Shown: positions 21,489 through 31,727, counted from the stretch's first letter. The stretch is 64,000 bases of DNA from Salmonirosea aquatica (GCF_009296315.1 NZ_WHLY01000002.1:620001-684000), one strand, 5' to 3'. Notes: generated by a model not told the origin, from the letters alone. Program-made: numbers and translations.

Positions 21489-21521
21489 AAAATGGGCTGC
21501 GCCAGGTGGGCAGCCCATTTT
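21489..21521. terminator. Bidirectional terminator between Gfo/Idh gene and phosphohexomutase
   Basis: A perfect 12-bp stem (AAAATGGGCTGC with its complement) and a 9-base loop, with A and T tracts at its ends. It lies between two convergent genes. Confidence 0.8.
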
Positions 21522-21585
21522 ATAGGATGAAAAGAAAGTCAGAAATGTAGGGTACCCTTGAAAAACGTACTTACAAGGCCAATAA

Positions 21586-23349
21586 TTACACCAGTCCCAG
21601 CTCTTTGCCAATCGACTGTACCTTATCTTTCAACCCCTCATACACCGCATCGAAATCCTCGTTTTTATCCAGGTTGGCACGAACGCCGACGTAGAATTTT
21701 ATTTTAGGCTCGGTACCCGATGGGCGGCAGGTAAATTTGGTGCCGTCATTGGTAAAAAATTGGAGTACATTGGACGGCTCGATGCCCATTTTGCCCGATG
21801 GGATGCTGAACACGGTACCCTGGCGCATGTCCGTATTGGTGAGGGCCTGGTAGTCGTCCATCCGGATCACCGGCGCCCCGCCCAGGGTCTTGGGTGGATT
21901 GGCCCGAAAATCGGCCATCATCTGCTGAATTTCCTCAGCTCCGCTCTTGCCCTTTTTGGTAATCGAAATCAGGCCTTCATAATAGAAGCCATATTGCTTA
22001 TAGATTTCCATAAGCATATCGAACAGGCTCAGTCCTTTGTCTTTGGCGTAAGCCGTCAGCTCGGCGATGATGGCGCAGGAGGCGATGGCATCCTTATCGC
22101 GAACCGCATCGCCGATCAGGTAGCCGTAGCTTTCTTCTCCCCCACCAATGAACTCTTCCAGGCCTTCTTTTTCGCGGATGACCTGGGCAATGTATTTAAA
22201 ACCCGTCAGCGTATTATAGCACTTCACGCCGAAGCCATCAGCCATATTGTCAATCAGGTCGGTCGTCACAATGGTCTTGCAGACAAACTGATGGCCGGTC
22301 AATTTTCCCGCCTCTTTCCAAGCTGACAACAGGTAGTAAATCAGCAGACTGGCCGTCTGATTTCCATTGAGCAGTTGCAGTTCGCCGTGGTGGTTCTTGG
22401 CCCCAATTCCCACGCGGTCGGCGTCGGGGTCGGTACCCAGGATCAGGTCGGCGTCAATCTCCCGGGCTTTTTCCAGGGCCAGGCTCATGGCTTCGCTCTC
22501 CTCAGGATTGGGGTACACTACCGTCGGAAACTGCCCGTTGCCGTTGGGTTCGGCCTGTTCTTTGATCACGGTCACGTTTTCAAAACCCATCGCGGCCAGG
22601 GTACGGGGTACCAGGCTCACCCCCGTGCCATGGATCGGGGTATACACGATTTTGGTATCCTTCTGCCGCTTGATGGCATCTTTTGAAATCGAAAGGGAAA
22701 GGATGTGATCGACGTATTTTTTATCAATTTCTTCGCCAATGCTGTGGATCAATTCAGAATTACCCTCAAATTTGATTTGATCCACGGAAGTGATGGCATT
22801 GACTTCCTGGATTATATTGTGGTCGTGCGGGGCTACCACCTGCGAGCCATCCACCCAGTAGGCTTTATAGCCATTGTATTCCTTAGGGTTGTGTGAGGCG
22901 GTGACCACTACGCCACTATGGCAGTCGAGTTCACGGATGGTGAACGAAAGCTCAGGGGTAGGACGCAGCGACTCGAAGCGGTAGACCGTGATGCCATTGG
23001 CCGAAAAAATATCCGCAATAATCTGAGAAAATTCGTCCGACTTGATGCGGGAATCGTAGGCAATGGCCACCCGGATGGTTTCATTGGGAAAGGCTTTGTT
23101 GAGGTAGTTGGCCAGCCCCTGCGTGGCCGCTCCCACGGTGTAGCGGTTCATGCGGTTGGAGCCAATGCCGATCAGGCCCCTTAGTCCGCCGGTTCCGAAC
23201 TCCAGATCCTTGTAGAAAGCGTCGGTCAGCTCGGTATTGCTTCCCTCATCAATCAGTTTTTGAATAGCGGTTTTTGTTTCCTGATCATAATTACCTGTCA
23301 GCCAGGAATTGACTTTATCTTCTACGTTTTGTTCCAGTTGTACGGCCAT
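21586..23349 (-). CDS. Phosphoglucomutase/phosphomannomutase (alpha-D-phosphohexomutase)
   Basis: Interconverts hexose 1- and 6-phosphates through a phosphoserine. It has 587 residues, matching the long PgcA/ManB-type enzymes. All four domain landmarks are present: the active serine in VVTASHNPKEYNGYK, the metal loop DPDADRVGIG, the sugar-binding loop GGGEESYGYLIGD, and the phosphate-binding RPSGTEPKIKFY near the C-terminus. It follows the GH63-type glucosidase gene by about 110 bp on the same strand, so the two may form a unit feeding glucose units into glycolysis or polysaccharide precursors. Whether it prefers glucose or mannose phosphate cannot be told from these motifs. Confidence 0.93.
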   Translation of the reverse strand: MAVQLEQNVEDKVNSWLTGNYDQETKTAIQKLIDEGSNTELTDAFYKDLEFGTGGLRGLIGIGSNRMNRYTVGAATQGLANYLNKAFPNETIRVAIAYDSRIKSDEFSQIIADIFSANGITVYRFESLRPTPELSFTIRELDCHSGVVVTASHNPKEYNGYKAYWVDGSQVVAPHDHNIIQEVNAITSVDQIKFEGNSELIHSIGEEIDKKYVDHILSLSISKDAIKRQKDTKIVYTPIHGTGVSLVPRTLAAMGFENVTVIKEQAEPNGNGQFPTVVYPNPEESEAMSLALEKAREIDADLILGTDPDADRVGIGAKNHHGELQLLNGNQTASLLIYYLLSAWKEAGKLTGHQFVCKTIVTTDLIDNMADGFGVKCYNTLTGFKYIAQVIREKEGLEEFIGGGEESYGYLIGDAVRDKDAIASCAIIAELTAYAKDKGLSLFDMLMEIYKQYGFYYEGLISITKKGKSGAEEIQQMMADFRANPPKTLGGAPVIRMDDYQALTNTDMRQGTVFSIPSGKMGIEPSNVLQFFTNDGTKFTCRPSGTEPKIKFYVGVRANLDKNEDFDAVYEGLKDKVQSIGKELGLV

Positions 23350-23458
23350 TTTTTAGTTGAAAGTTGAAAGTGGACAATCGACAGTAGCTCCCCGATTCAT
23401 ATCGAATCTTTTGAAAGCCTTCTGTGCTTCGTATTTAAAGTACCCCGCCGGACAATTC

Positions 23459-26179
23459 TCATCCTTTATCCACCACTAATTTCTCCATTTCCATCCGCGC
23501 ATCGGCTTTCAGAGCGGCGGCTGATTTGGCCTTGGCCTGCGCCGTTTTCAGAATCAGTTCGGCCACAAGTCCCGTCCAGCCGGTTTGGTGGGCTGCCCCG
23601 CATCCCCGGCCGTTGTCGCCATGGAAATATTCGTAGAACAGGATATAATCCCGGAAATGGGGGTCGGTCTGTAGTTTCTCATTGGTACCAAACGCAGCCC
23701 GACGGTCGTCTGCATCCTTTTTGAAGAGGCCAATCAACCGATCGGCCATGCCCATGGCTACTTCGTCGATTGTGGTAATATTACCCGAATTGGTAGGGTA
23801 CTCTACTTCATAATCGTCACCGTAGTAGGCATGAAATTTCATCAGGGAGTCAAAAATCAGGTAGTTCAGCGGAAACCAGATCGGGCCCCGCCAGTTGGAA
23901 TTGCCACCCATGATGTCGGTCAGGGCTTCGGCCGGCGTGTAGCCTACCTGAAGTACCTCGCCATTGATGTAGAATTTGTAGGGGTTCTCCTCGTGGAATT
24001 TGGACATGGCGCGTATGCCGTAATCCGACAGGAACTCCTCCTTGTCCAGCATGCGCTTCATGATCATTTTCATGCGGTGTCCCCGCAGAATGGCCAGCAG
24101 ACGGTTCTCCCCTTTTCCCGACTCAAACCACCGCGAAATAAGGCGGGCCAGGTCGGGCCGATTGGCCAGAACCCACTCCACGCGGCGCTTGAAGATGGGC
24201 ATTTTATCCAGCATCTGAGGGTCCAAGATTTCCACGGCAAATAGCGGGATCAGGCCCACAATGGAACGTACCTTCAACAGTATGCTTTGTCCGTTAGGTA
24301 TGTGGATCACATCGTAGTAGAATTGATCATCCTCGTCCCACAAACTAATGGTGGAGTTTTTGTCGCCCATCGCCTCCATCGCCCCGGCAATGTACAGGAA
24401 GTGCTCAAAAAACTTGGAAGCCATATCCTGATACACAGGCTGTTTCAGCGAAATCTCCACCGAAATACGCAGCATATTCAGCGTGTACATGGCCATCCAG
24501 CCCGTAGCATCGGCCTGTTCGAGTTTGCCGCCGAAGGGCATGGGCGTAGAGCGGTCGAACACGCCAATGTTGTCCAATCCCAGGAAGCCTCCGCTGAATA
24601 TGTTGTTTCCGGTGTCGTCTTTCTGGTTGACCCACCAGGTAAAGTTGAGTAGTAGTTTGTGGAATATCTTTTCCAGAAACTCCACATCCCCTACCCCGTC
24701 ATTCTGTTCACGGTCGATTTCATAGACCTTCCAGGTAGCCCAGGCATGCACCGGAGGATTCACATCCGAGAAATTCCACTCATAGGCCGGAATCTGGCCA
24801 TTGGGATGCATATAGTATTCACGAAGCAGGATTTCCAGCTGACGCTTGGCAAAATCGGCATCTACCCGGGCCAACGGAATACAGTGGAAGGCCAGATCCC
24901 AGGCCGCAAACCACGGGTACTCCCACTTGTCGGGCATCGAAATAAGATTGGCCGCGTACAAGTGCTTCCAGCCCGAATTCCGGCCCCACTTGCGCCCGTA
25001 GGCGGGCTCAGGATGCGAGGGGTCGCCTTTCAGCCATTCGTACACGTTGTAGTAGTAAAACTGCTTGCTCCACAACATTCCGGCGTAAGCCTGCCGCTGA
25101 ATGGCGAGCAGCTCGGGGTCCTTGACATCCTTCTGAATTTCGGCATAAAATTCGTTGGCTTCCCGGATTCGTTTGTCAAACATGTCATCGAAGCCCCCGA
25201 AAGGTTCCGAAATGGTGTGATTGACCAGTCGCATCCGGATCGAGATACTTTCGCCTCCCTTGACGATCCGCGAAAACCGACCGGCGGCTTTGGTACCGAT
25301 ATGGTTCGGATTCACGGTAGCGCTCTTGCGGCCACTGATGACATAGTCGTTGATACCGTCCTTAGGATACGCCGTGCTATTGGCTGTCCCGTAGAGTTTT
25401 TTGAAATTCGTTTCATTCTCACAAAACAGCAATTCGTCCGTCTTGTCAAGATATAGATTGTATTTGCCGTGCTTCCGGTGGTTCACCTCGATGATTCGGT
25501 TGGCCATGCCGTTCATGATGGGCTTGTAGTCGAAGGCAGGGTACCCCCACGACCAGGTGTTCCGAAAGGCAATGGTAGGCAGAATGGTGATCGGAGCGTC
25601 CTTATGGCTCCGGTTATGCACGGTCACGCGGATGTAGATATCCTCTTCATCGGCCTTGGCATACTCCATGAAAATGTCGAAATACTCGTCCTTGTCGAAT
25701 ATGCCGGTATCCATGATCTCGAATTCTGGCTCGTTTTTTCCCCGCCGGGCGTTCTCCTGGCGTATTTTTTCGTAGGGAAACAAGGTCTGGGGGTACTTGT
25801 AGAGCATCTTCATGTACGAGTGCGTGGGGGTACTATCCAGGTAATAGTACATTTCCTTGACATCCTCGCCATGATTGGCTTCGGTATTGGTAAGGCCGAA
25901 GATGCGCTCTTTCAGCATCTTGTCCTTATGGTTCCAGAAAGCAAAGGAAAAACAGATGTGCTGCTTGCTGTCCGAGAGCCCTCCGATCCCCTCCTCGCCC
26001 CAGCGATACGCCTTGGACCGGGCCATCTCGTGGGTGATGTAGTTCCAGGCATCACCATTCCGACTGTAATCCTCGCGCACCGTACCCCACTGCCGTTCCG
26101 ATAGGTAGGGTCCCCACTTCTTCCAGCCTTTGTTTTCTTTTTGGAGGGTAAGTCTTACTTTTTCTGCGCTACTAGCCAT
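23459..26179 (-). CDS. GH63-like glucosidase (MGH1-type alpha/alpha-barrel)
   Basis: A large cytoplasmic glycoside hydrolase of 906 residues related to family GH63, which includes mannosylglycerate/glucosylglycerate hydrolases and processing alpha-glucosidases. No signal peptide is visible. The N-terminal [19 protein letters not shown] motif and the later [17 protein letters not shown] motif with its catalytic-region WRGPIW are typical of bacterial GH63 members. The catalytic (alpha/alpha)6 domain covers about residues 350-890 ([39 protein letters not shown] region). It is upstream of the phosphohexomutase gene. The substrate is not determined; a compatible-solute or storage glucoside is a reasonable guess. 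Confidence 0.85.
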   Translation of the reverse strand: MASSAEKVRLTLQKENKGWKKWGPYLSERQWGTVREDYSRNGDAWNYITHEMARSKAYRWGEEGIGGLSDSKQHICFSFAFWNHKDKMLKERIFGLTNTEANHGEDVKEMYYYLDSTPTHSYMKMLYKYPQTLFPYEKIRQENARRGKNEPEFEIMDTGIFDKDEYFDIFMEYAKADEEDIYIRVTVHNRSHKDAPITILPTIAFRNTWSWGYPAFDYKPIMNGMANRIIEVNHRKHGKYNLYLDKTDELLFCENETNFKKLYGTANSTAYPKDGINDYVISGRKSATVNPNHIGTKAAGRFSRIVKGGESISIRMRLVNHTISEPFGGFDDMFDKRIREANEFYAEIQKDVKDPELLAIQRQAYAGMLWSKQFYYYNVYEWLKGDPSHPEPAYGRKWGRNSGWKHLYAANLISMPDKWEYPWFAAWDLAFHCIPLARVDADFAKRQLEILLREYYMHPNGQIPAYEWNFSDVNPPVHAWATWKVYEIDREQNDGVGDVEFLEKIFHKLLLNFTWWVNQKDDTGNNIFSGGFLGLDNIGVFDRSTPMPFGGKLEQADATGWMAMYTLNMLRISVEISLKQPVYQDMASKFFEHFLYIAGAMEAMGDKNSTISLWDEDDQFYYDVIHIPNGQSILLKVRSIVGLIPLFAVEILDPQMLDKMPIFKRRVEWVLANRPDLARLISRWFESGKGENRLLAILRGHRMKMIMKRMLDKEEFLSDYGIRAMSKFHEENPYKFYINGEVLQVGYTPAEALTDIMGGNSNWRGPIWFPLNYLIFDSLMKFHAYYGDDYEVEYPTNSGNITTIDEVAMGMADRLIGLFKKDADDRRAAFGTNEKLQTDPHFRDYILFYEYFHGDNGRGCGAAHQTGWTGLVAELILKTAQAKAKSAAALKADARMEMEKLVVDKG

Positions 26180-26344
26180 ATTGTATCGGTGAATTGATCC
26201 CGGAGAGTTTGTTTGCCCAAAGTTTTACTCAGTCAGTGGACTTACTAAAAACGAAACAAACTCTTTAAACTTTTGAAGTTCACAAATAAAGAGGTTTTGC
26301 GAAGGGATTGTTACTGAATTGGTGAAATAAAGCGTGAACAAATT

Positions 26345-28081
26345 CTAATCACCCAAAATTGTCCAACTTTCTATGTTTTCGATACCATCCAGAGAAACCA
26401 CCCGTTTGACTGAATAGTCGACCTTTCCGGCGTAAAAGGCTGTGAGTGAATCACCCTCCCGAGCGGTTTGCACCAGTACAGGGTCACGTTCACGCCCGCA
26501 CTCCCGGATCACATCCTCCACGTATTCCTTGAACATGAGTTGTACCGGCAACCGGAAATATTCCCCGGAACTGATTTCCAGCACGGGCACGGCTTCATGG
26601 GTACCTCCCGCACAAATCAGGCCGAATTCGCGTTGGGCCTGCTTATAACCCGCATCGTTGGCTTTGACCAGCAGCCCCTGCCGGGGCAAAGTCCGCTCGG
26701 CGCCCGCCTTTATTTTCTTGTCCAGGGCGGTCAATTGCTGCCGCAAAGTCCAGGTACCTTTACCCGTCCGAATGCGTTCGCGGATGGATTGCCGGATGAA
26801 ATAGGTAAGCGCCTGCGTCACGTTCAGACCAATCTCAGCCATCTGCTTAAAGATGAGCGAGGTAGGCGACATGCCCGGAATGGTGTTGGGATCGTGAAGC
26901 AATACGGTACCCTCAGGGGTCAGGAAACCGTCGATCCGGGCGCAAACGTTGATGCCTAAACGCCCGAACACCGTGGCTATGTTCTGCCGGATTTTTTGAT
27001 TATTTTCCTGGGATGTATCGACCGGAATGCGTTTCCGGGTAGCCCCAGGCTTATATTTTGAGTTAAAGTCAAAAACCTCTACGACCTTGATCACTTCCGT
27101 CGGAGGCAGTGCCAGGGGGGTACCCTCGTCGAGTTGCAGACAACCGCACGAAAACTCCTGTCCGCGTACGAAGGTTTCCAGCAGTACCTGATCTTCAGCA
27201 TTGCTGCTGGATATGGTGACTCGGTTTTTAACCTGGGCAAAACTATGATCAAGAAGCTCTATCAATGCGTCGGGATGGAAGATTTCCTTACCCTCGACTA
27301 TTACTGGAAAGCCGATCCCTTCGTCCAGATTGGCCAGGCGCTGCGCCCAATTCTGTTTATCGGTTTTTGTAAGATCCGCCCATTCGTCTGCGGATAATTC
27401 CAGTTGGAAAAAGCATTGATTGATGGCCTGCACGAATGAAGAAAAATCATCTTTCTGCACGATGGCTACCCCGATGCTCGATCCCTGGTGCGGAGCTTTC
27501 ACCACGATCGGGATACCCAGTTCGTTCTTTATTTCTTCGAATACTTCTTCCCGATTCCGGCTTTGCCAATCCGCATACGTAAGTACCCCCATTTTTTTCT
27601 GCTGGCCGTTGGCGAGGGCAATCATTTCATTTTGCAGGATTTTGTCGATTCCCACCGCTGAGCCCATTAGCCCCGGACCGCTGTACGGAATGCGGTACCA
27701 TTCCAGAAGGCCCTGGATGGCTCCATCTTCACAGTCGGGGCCGTGCATGGCTAGAAAAGCAAAGTCGAAATGGTGCTTGAAATCCTGAGGAATGAGAAGT
27801 TCGCCTACCTCTGCGGGCAAGTCCGCTGTGGCTAACTCCGGATACGACTCCGCGTAGAGACGGTATCCTTCCTTTTGATAGGTAGCCTGTGGAAAGAAGT
27901 CGCGGATTTCTTTTTGATAAAGTACCTCGGTCTGAACCTTGATGAAACGTCCGAAGCTATCCACAAAAATGGGAACGGGCTCAAAAATGGTTTTGTCGAG
28001 ATGTTCAAAAGCAGTTTTGCCCCCGGCGAAGGAAATCTCGCGCTCGCGGGACGGTCCCCCGAAAAAAATGCCAATGCGCAT
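26345..28081 (-). CDS. Long D-alanine-D-alanine ligase-like ATP-grasp protein
   Basis: An ATP-grasp ligase related to Ddl but with 578 residues, versus about 310-370 for ordinary Ddl. N-terminal motifs are IFFGGPSREREISFAGG and MHGPDCEDGAIQGLLEWY (about 112-129), then IPYSGPG and the ATP-grasp lysine in PIVVKAPHQGSSIG. An insertion of about 80 residues follows (215-295). The omega-loop-like FDFNSKYKPGATRKRIP and the metal site DPNTIPGM (397-404) come next; ordinary Ddl has Glu where this has Asp. About 145 residues after 435 match no domain I recognise. It may be a bona fide Ddl variant or a ligase for another dipeptide or depsipeptide. No mur or van genes are nearby. Confidence 0.8.
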   Translation of the reverse strand: MRIGIFFGGPSREREISFAGGKTAFEHLDKTIFEPVPIFVDSFGRFIKVQTEVLYQKEIRDFFPQATYQKEGYRLYAESYPELATADLPAEVGELLIPQDFKHHFDFAFLAMHGPDCEDGAIQGLLEWYRIPYSGPGLMGSAVGIDKILQNEMIALANGQQKKMGVLTYADWQSRNREEVFEEIKNELGIPIVVKAPHQGSSIGVAIVQKDDFSSFVQAINQCFFQLELSADEWADLTKTDKQNWAQRLANLDEGIGFPVIVEGKEIFHPDALIELLDHSFAQVKNRVTISSSNAEDQVLLETFVRGQEFSCGCLQLDEGTPLALPPTEVIKVVEVFDFNSKYKPGATRKRIPVDTSQENNQKIRQNIATVFGRLGINVCARIDGFLTPEGTVLLHDPNTIPGMSPTSLIFKQMAEIGLNVTQALTYFIRQSIRERIRTGKGTWTLRQQLTALDKKIKAGAERTLPRQGLLVKANDAGYKQAQREFGLICAGGTHEAVPVLEISSGEYFRLPVQLMFKEYVEDVIRECGRERDPVLVQTAREGDSLTAFYAGKVDYSVKRVVSLDGIENIESWTILGD

Positions 28082-28139
28082 GGTTTGCGTTGATTAGTAA
28101 CGAAACCGCAAGATAAGGGGAGATTTTTAATAGAAAAGT

Positions 28140-28197
28140 GAAACGGGGTCGCCCGGGCGATGGAAATTAATTTCCATCGCCCGGGCGACCCCGTTTC
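28140..28197. repeat. Perfect 58-bp palindrome with no loop
   Basis: Bases 28140-28168 and 28169-28197 are exact reverse complements with no spacer. Each arm also contains the shorter palindrome TCGCCCGGGCGA. It lies between nifU and the Ddl-like gene, both on the minus strand. A short T-rich stretch follows on the minus strand, so it may act as the nifU terminator, but its length and lack of loop are unusual for one. Confidence 0.9.
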
Positions 28198-28213
28198 CAT
28201 CGGTTATTTTCAC

Positions 28214-28477
28214 CTAGACCAGGCTGGGTACATTGACGGCTTCCACGCGTAGTACATTCGGTACAGCCTTGCGAATGGACTCTTCCAGACCGGCGCGGAA
28301 GGTCATGGCATTCATGGGACAGGTTTGGCACGATCCCATCAATTCTAGACGGACAATGAGGTCGTCTGTTACTTCAGCCAGCTTCACATTACCACCGTCG
28401 GCCTCCAGGTAGGGACGTACGGAGTCAAGCGCGTTTTCGATCAGGCCTTCAATCTTGTTTCTTTCTTCTGTGATCAT
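28214..28477 (-). CDS. NifU C-terminal domain Fe-S scaffold protein
   Basis: An 87-residue stand-alone NifU C-terminal (Nfu-type) domain that carries and delivers Fe-S clusters. The cluster-binding motif is SCQTCPMN with a C-x2-C pair near residue 48. The preceding YLEADGGNVKLAEV segment is the family signature. The start at 28477 (MITEERNKIEG) is preferred over 28504, since family proteins begin there. The mrp gene lies about 66 bp upstream on the same strand; together they are a standard Fe-S maturation pair. The 58-bp palindrome follows the stop. Confidence 0.93.
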   Translation of the reverse strand: MITEERNKIEGLIENALDSVRPYLEADGGNVKLAEVTDDLIVRLELMGSCQTCPMNAMTFRAGLEESIRKAVPNVLRVEAVNVPSLV

Positions 28478-28543
28478 GGGGTATAAATATGCGCTAAAAT
28501 GCACTTTTTTCTCTAAAAATCAAACTTTTGACCGATCGGTTCC

Positions 28544-29650
28544 TTAAACCCGCATCTCCACTACCTTGGTTTTTTCCAGGCCGGCGTTGCGGATCGCCAC
28601 CTGCTGCGCCAGGGCTTCGGCCGCATCACGAAATGCCTCCGTGCCCACCGATTCGGTATTCATTACCGCCGGGCGGCCTTCGTCGCCCGCTTCGCGGATG
28701 CTCTGCACCAGTGGAATCTGCCCCAGGAAAGGTACCTGATAGCGTTCGGCCAACTTCACACCCCCACCCTGTCCGAAGATGTAATACTTGTTGTCGGGTA
28801 GTTCGGCGGGCGTAAAGTAGGCCATGTTTTCTATAACGCCCAGAATGGGTACGTTGATCTGCGGCTGCCGGAACATGGCCAGTCCTTTATTGGCGTCGGC
28901 CAGGGCTACCTTTTGGGGCGTGGTCACGATCACGGCTCCCGTGACGGGTACTGTCTGGACCAGCGTGAGGTGAATGTCGCTCGTGCCGGGCGGTAGGTCG
29001 ATCAGCAGATAATCCAATTCGCCCCAGTCGGTATCGCCAAAAAACTGTTTCAGCGCCTGGCTCGCCATCGGGCCCCGCCACACCACGGCGCTATCCGGGG
29101 GCGTCAGGAAACCAATGGAAATCATTTTGATGCCGTACTGCCGGATCGGATTGATGTAGTTCTTGCCGTCTTTGGGCGTAATGGTCGGTTGCAGGTCTTC
29201 GGCACCAAACATGACGGGGATGGATGGACCGTAAATATCGGCATCAATAATCCCCACTTTGGCACCTGAGCGGTGCAGTGCCAGGGCCAGGTTGGCCGTC
29301 ACGGTCGATTTACCTACCCCGCCCTTGCCCGAAGCAATGGCAATCACGTTTTTCACGCCCGGAATCACCGAAGCCCCGCTGCGGGTGGAGGTAACGTCGG
29401 CCGTGAGATTGACTTTCACATCGATGTCAGAAGAAAGTTGAGTGTGGATTGCCTCCACGCAACTCCTGCGGATGAGCTCTTTGAGCGGACAGGCGGGGGT
29501 GGTAAGTACCACCGTAAAACTCACCTGGTTGACACCCACCTCGATGTCCCGAATCATGCCCAGCGTCACCAGGTCTTTTTTCAAATCCGGTTCCTGTACG
29601 GTGCTCAGTGCCTGTAAAACCTTCTCTTTATTGATTGTAAATTCTCCCAT
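28544..29650 (-). CDS. Mrp/NBP35 family Fe-S carrier ATPase (ApbC-like)
   Basis: P-loop ATPase that loads Fe-S clusters onto target proteins. It has 368 residues. An N-terminal MIP18/DUF59 domain (about 1-85, VQEPDLKKDLVTLGMI and TTPACPLKELI) is fused to the Mrp ATPase domain, with the deviant Walker A SGKGGVGKSTVTANLA, the DADIYGPSIPVMFG motif and LIDLPPGTSDIHLTLVQ. The C-x2-C pair seen in many Mrp proteins after the NMAYF motif is absent; that region reads FTPAELPDNKYYIFGQGGG, as is usual in Bacteroidota. It is followed by nifU in what is likely one transcript. Confidence 0.92.
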   Translation of the reverse strand: MGEFTINKEKVLQALSTVQEPDLKKDLVTLGMIRDIEVGVNQVSFTVVLTTPACPLKELIRRSCVEAIHTQLSSDIDVKVNLTADVTSTRSGASVIPGVKNVIAIASGKGGVGKSTVTANLALALHRSGAKVGIIDADIYGPSIPVMFGAEDLQPTITPKDGKNYINPIRQYGIKMISIGFLTPPDSAVVWRGPMASQALKQFFGDTDWGELDYLLIDLPPGTSDIHLTLVQTVPVTGAVIVTTPQKVALADANKGLAMFRQPQINVPILGVIENMAYFTPAELPDNKYYIFGQGGGVKLAERYQVPFLGQIPLVQSIREAGDEGRPAVMNTESVGTEAFRDAAEALAQQVAIRNAGLEKTKVVEMRV

Positions 29651-29728
29651 GGTACTTCTTCTGCGCTACGGACTTTATCTGGTAAGCGATGAGGGTTAAA
29701 TGTTCCAAAAAGGTAACACGTTTATTTC

Positions 29729-30733
29729 CTATTGAGTTTTGGTCTGGCCTGGAAATTCACGAAGCTTATCTTCGATTTGTTTCATTTCCGGGGATACAGG
29801 CAGGGTTTCGGCCATTTTTTCCAGACGACTTTTTACGTTGATCAAAAGTAGCCGGTAGCTTTCGGTCAACCCGTGCTGGGGCCGGTGCGCCATCATCTTC
29901 CGCACTTTGTCCCACTCTTCCAGCCCTTCCCGAACCGATGAGTCCAGGTAGCTTTCCGCAAATTTTTGAAAAATATACTCTTCGGCCCAGGTACTGGGAT
30001 GAATCAGGTCATCTTCATAAAAACGGTAGTCGCGCAGATCGTCCAGCATCATTTCGTAGCTGGGGAAGTAGCTCACATTCGCATGCTGCTCGGTCAGGCG
30101 GTGGCAGAGCAGCCGCAGCACCGATTTGCTGACCTGATTGAGCGGCAGCGTATCGCGGGTATGCCGTACCGGGCTGACGGTTAGGATCACTTTACGGGTA
30201 TGTTTCAGCGCGCGAAGTACATTGCTCCACAAGTTCAGCAGTTGCTCGTAGCCCAATAGCTCTTTCACAAATTCATTTTGGGGCGTTTTGTGGCAATTGG
30301 ACACGAGCGACAGGTTCTTCTTATAACGGTACACATAGGCGGTACCAAACGTAACCACCAGTACTTCGGAGGTATTCAAAAAATCCCGGACCCGGGCCAG
30401 GGTACCCTTCAATTGCTCTTCCAGGGCTTCGCGACTATCCGCCCAGAAAGTAGAGTGAAAATCATAATGCAGCCAGATTCCGTCGGCGTTCTGGACGTAA
30501 AGTTCTTCATTGGGAGGGGTACCTTCCAGTGCCATCGTCAGTAACTTGGCAATAGAATAGGGATTGAATACCGTGCCGAATGGATTGTTCAGGACCGGCA
30601 GTTTATACTCGGAGAGTTGACTGCCCAGTACCTCAGCGAAGCAAGATCCCACCGTAAGCACGGGTGTTTGGTAGTCGATTTTCCAGTCCGATGGATTTAC
30701 AGGTACTTCGGTGCGAATATGTAAGGACTTCAT
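29729..30733 (-). CDS. GSCFA domain protein
   Basis: A GSCFA family protein, named for a conserved motif seen here as VGSCFAEVLG with a downstream NNPFGTVFNPYS. The family resembles SGNH-type hydrolases and is common in Bacteroidota; its substrate is not established. Further SGNH-like blocks are VTFGTAYVYRY, ILTVSPVRHTRDTL and DDLIHPSTWAEEYI, the last carrying the D-x2-H pair typical of a catalytic triad. The start at 30733 (MKSLHIRTEV) is favoured, leaving 38 bp to the divergent GH16 gene; an in-frame ATG at 30760 is possible. No signal peptide is visible. Confidence 0.88.
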   Translation of the reverse strand: MKSLHIRTEVPVNPSDWKIDYQTPVLTVGSCFAEVLGSQLSEYKLPVLNNPFGTVFNPYSIAKLLTMALEGTPPNEELYVQNADGIWLHYDFHSTFWADSREALEEQLKGTLARVRDFLNTSEVLVVTFGTAYVYRYKKNLSLVSNCHKTPQNEFVKELLGYEQLLNLWSNVLRALKHTRKVILTVSPVRHTRDTLPLNQVSKSVLRLLCHRLTEQHANVSYFPSYEMMLDDLRDYRFYEDDLIHPSTWAEEYIFQKFAESYLDSSVREGLEEWDKVRKMMAHRPQHGLTESYRLLLINVKSRLEKMAETLPVSPEMKQIEDKLREFPGQTKTQ

Positions 30734-30771
30734 TAACTTTGAATTTAACTTTTCGAACAAACTAGATTCCT

Positions 30772-31641
30772 ATGCGCCCCCTAGCCCTCCTGTTGATTTT
30801 CTCCCTGAATGTCTACGCCGCCTGTCAGCAGAAAGAAGGAACCACACCCGCGCCGGCAGTCTCCACTCCGACGCCACCGACTTCTCCCAAGGAATATACA
30901 TTCAGCGACACGCCCACGTGGCAGGATGAATTCGAGTACAGCGGAAAGCCCGACCCAGCCAAGTGGGGCTATGAGTTGGGCGGCAGTGGATGGGGTAACA
31001 ACGAACTGCAAAACTACACCAACAATTTGGAAAACGCCCAGGTGAAGGATGGTCATCTCGTAATTACGGCTCGCAAAGAGACCTCCGGCAACCGGCAGTT
31101 TTCCTCCGCCCGGCTACTCACAAAAGGCAAAGGCGACTTCCTGTATGGCAAAATCGAGGTAAAAGCCAAGCTTCCGACGGGGGTAGGTACCTGGCCAGCC
31201 ATCTGGATGCTGGCCTCGGATAGTAACTACGGTACGCAGTACTGGCCCGACAATGGCGAGATCGACATCATGGAACACGTGGGCTTTGACCAAAATAACG
31301 TGCATGCTAACATCCACACCAAAGCTTTCAATCATTCCATTGGTACCAATAAAGGAAACAATATCATCGTTCCGACCGCTTCCACGGAATTCCATGTGTA
31401 CTCCTGTGAGTGGAAGCCCGACTACATGGCTTTCGCGGTGGATGGTAAGGAATACTTTCGGTTTGAACGGAATTCTGGCTACAACTGGACACAATGGCCC
31501 TTCGACCGCAAGCAGTTTCTGTTGCTCAATATCGCCGTAGGGGGTAATTGGGGTGGTCAAAAGGGAGTGGACGAAAATATTTTCCCGCAAAGCATGATTG
31601 TGGATTATGTGCGGGTATATGAGTTGGTGGAGAAGAAGTGA
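30772..31641 (+). CDS. GH16 family glycoside hydrolase lipoprotein (laminarinase-like)
   Basis: An exported beta-glucan or galactan hydrolase with the GH16 jelly-roll fold. The 289-residue product starts with a signal peptide ending in the lipobox VYAAC (C18), then a Thr/Pro-rich linker (about 22-40). The catalytic motif GEIDIMEHVG gives E163, D165 and E168, of the bacterial 1,3-beta-glucanase form with a residue bulge. The upstream GGSGWGNNELQNYT and WPAIWML motifs match laminarinases. The C-terminus has the usual YVRVYE strand. Laminarin or a similar beta-1,3-glucan is the likely substrate, but this is inference. It is divergent from the GSCFA gene with only 38 bp between. Confidence 0.92.
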   Translation: MRPLALLLIFSLNVYAACQQKEGTTPAPAVSTPTPPTSPKEYTFSDTPTWQDEFEYSGKPDPAKWGYELGGSGWGNNELQNYTNNLENAQVKDGHLVITARKETSGNRQFSSARLLTKGKGDFLYGKIEVKAKLPTGVGTWPAIWMLASDSNYGTQYWPDNGEIDIMEHVGFDQNNVHANIHTKAFNHSIGTNKGNNIIVPTASTEFHVYSCEWKPDYMAFAVDGKEYFRFERNSGYNWTQWPFDRKQFLLLNIAVGGNWGGQKGVDENIFPQSMIVDYVRVYELVEKK

Positions 31642-31727
31642 AATCCTTGTGTTGCAGCACCCATTTGTGAGATTGAGACACGGGGAATAAAGAAGAAGGT
31701 AGAAAAAATTGTTCGGCTAAGATAGCT

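Noticed and set aside
28140-28197. Attachment site or transposon end
   Set aside because: No target duplication, integrase or mobile gene is next to it, and the neighbouring genes are intact.
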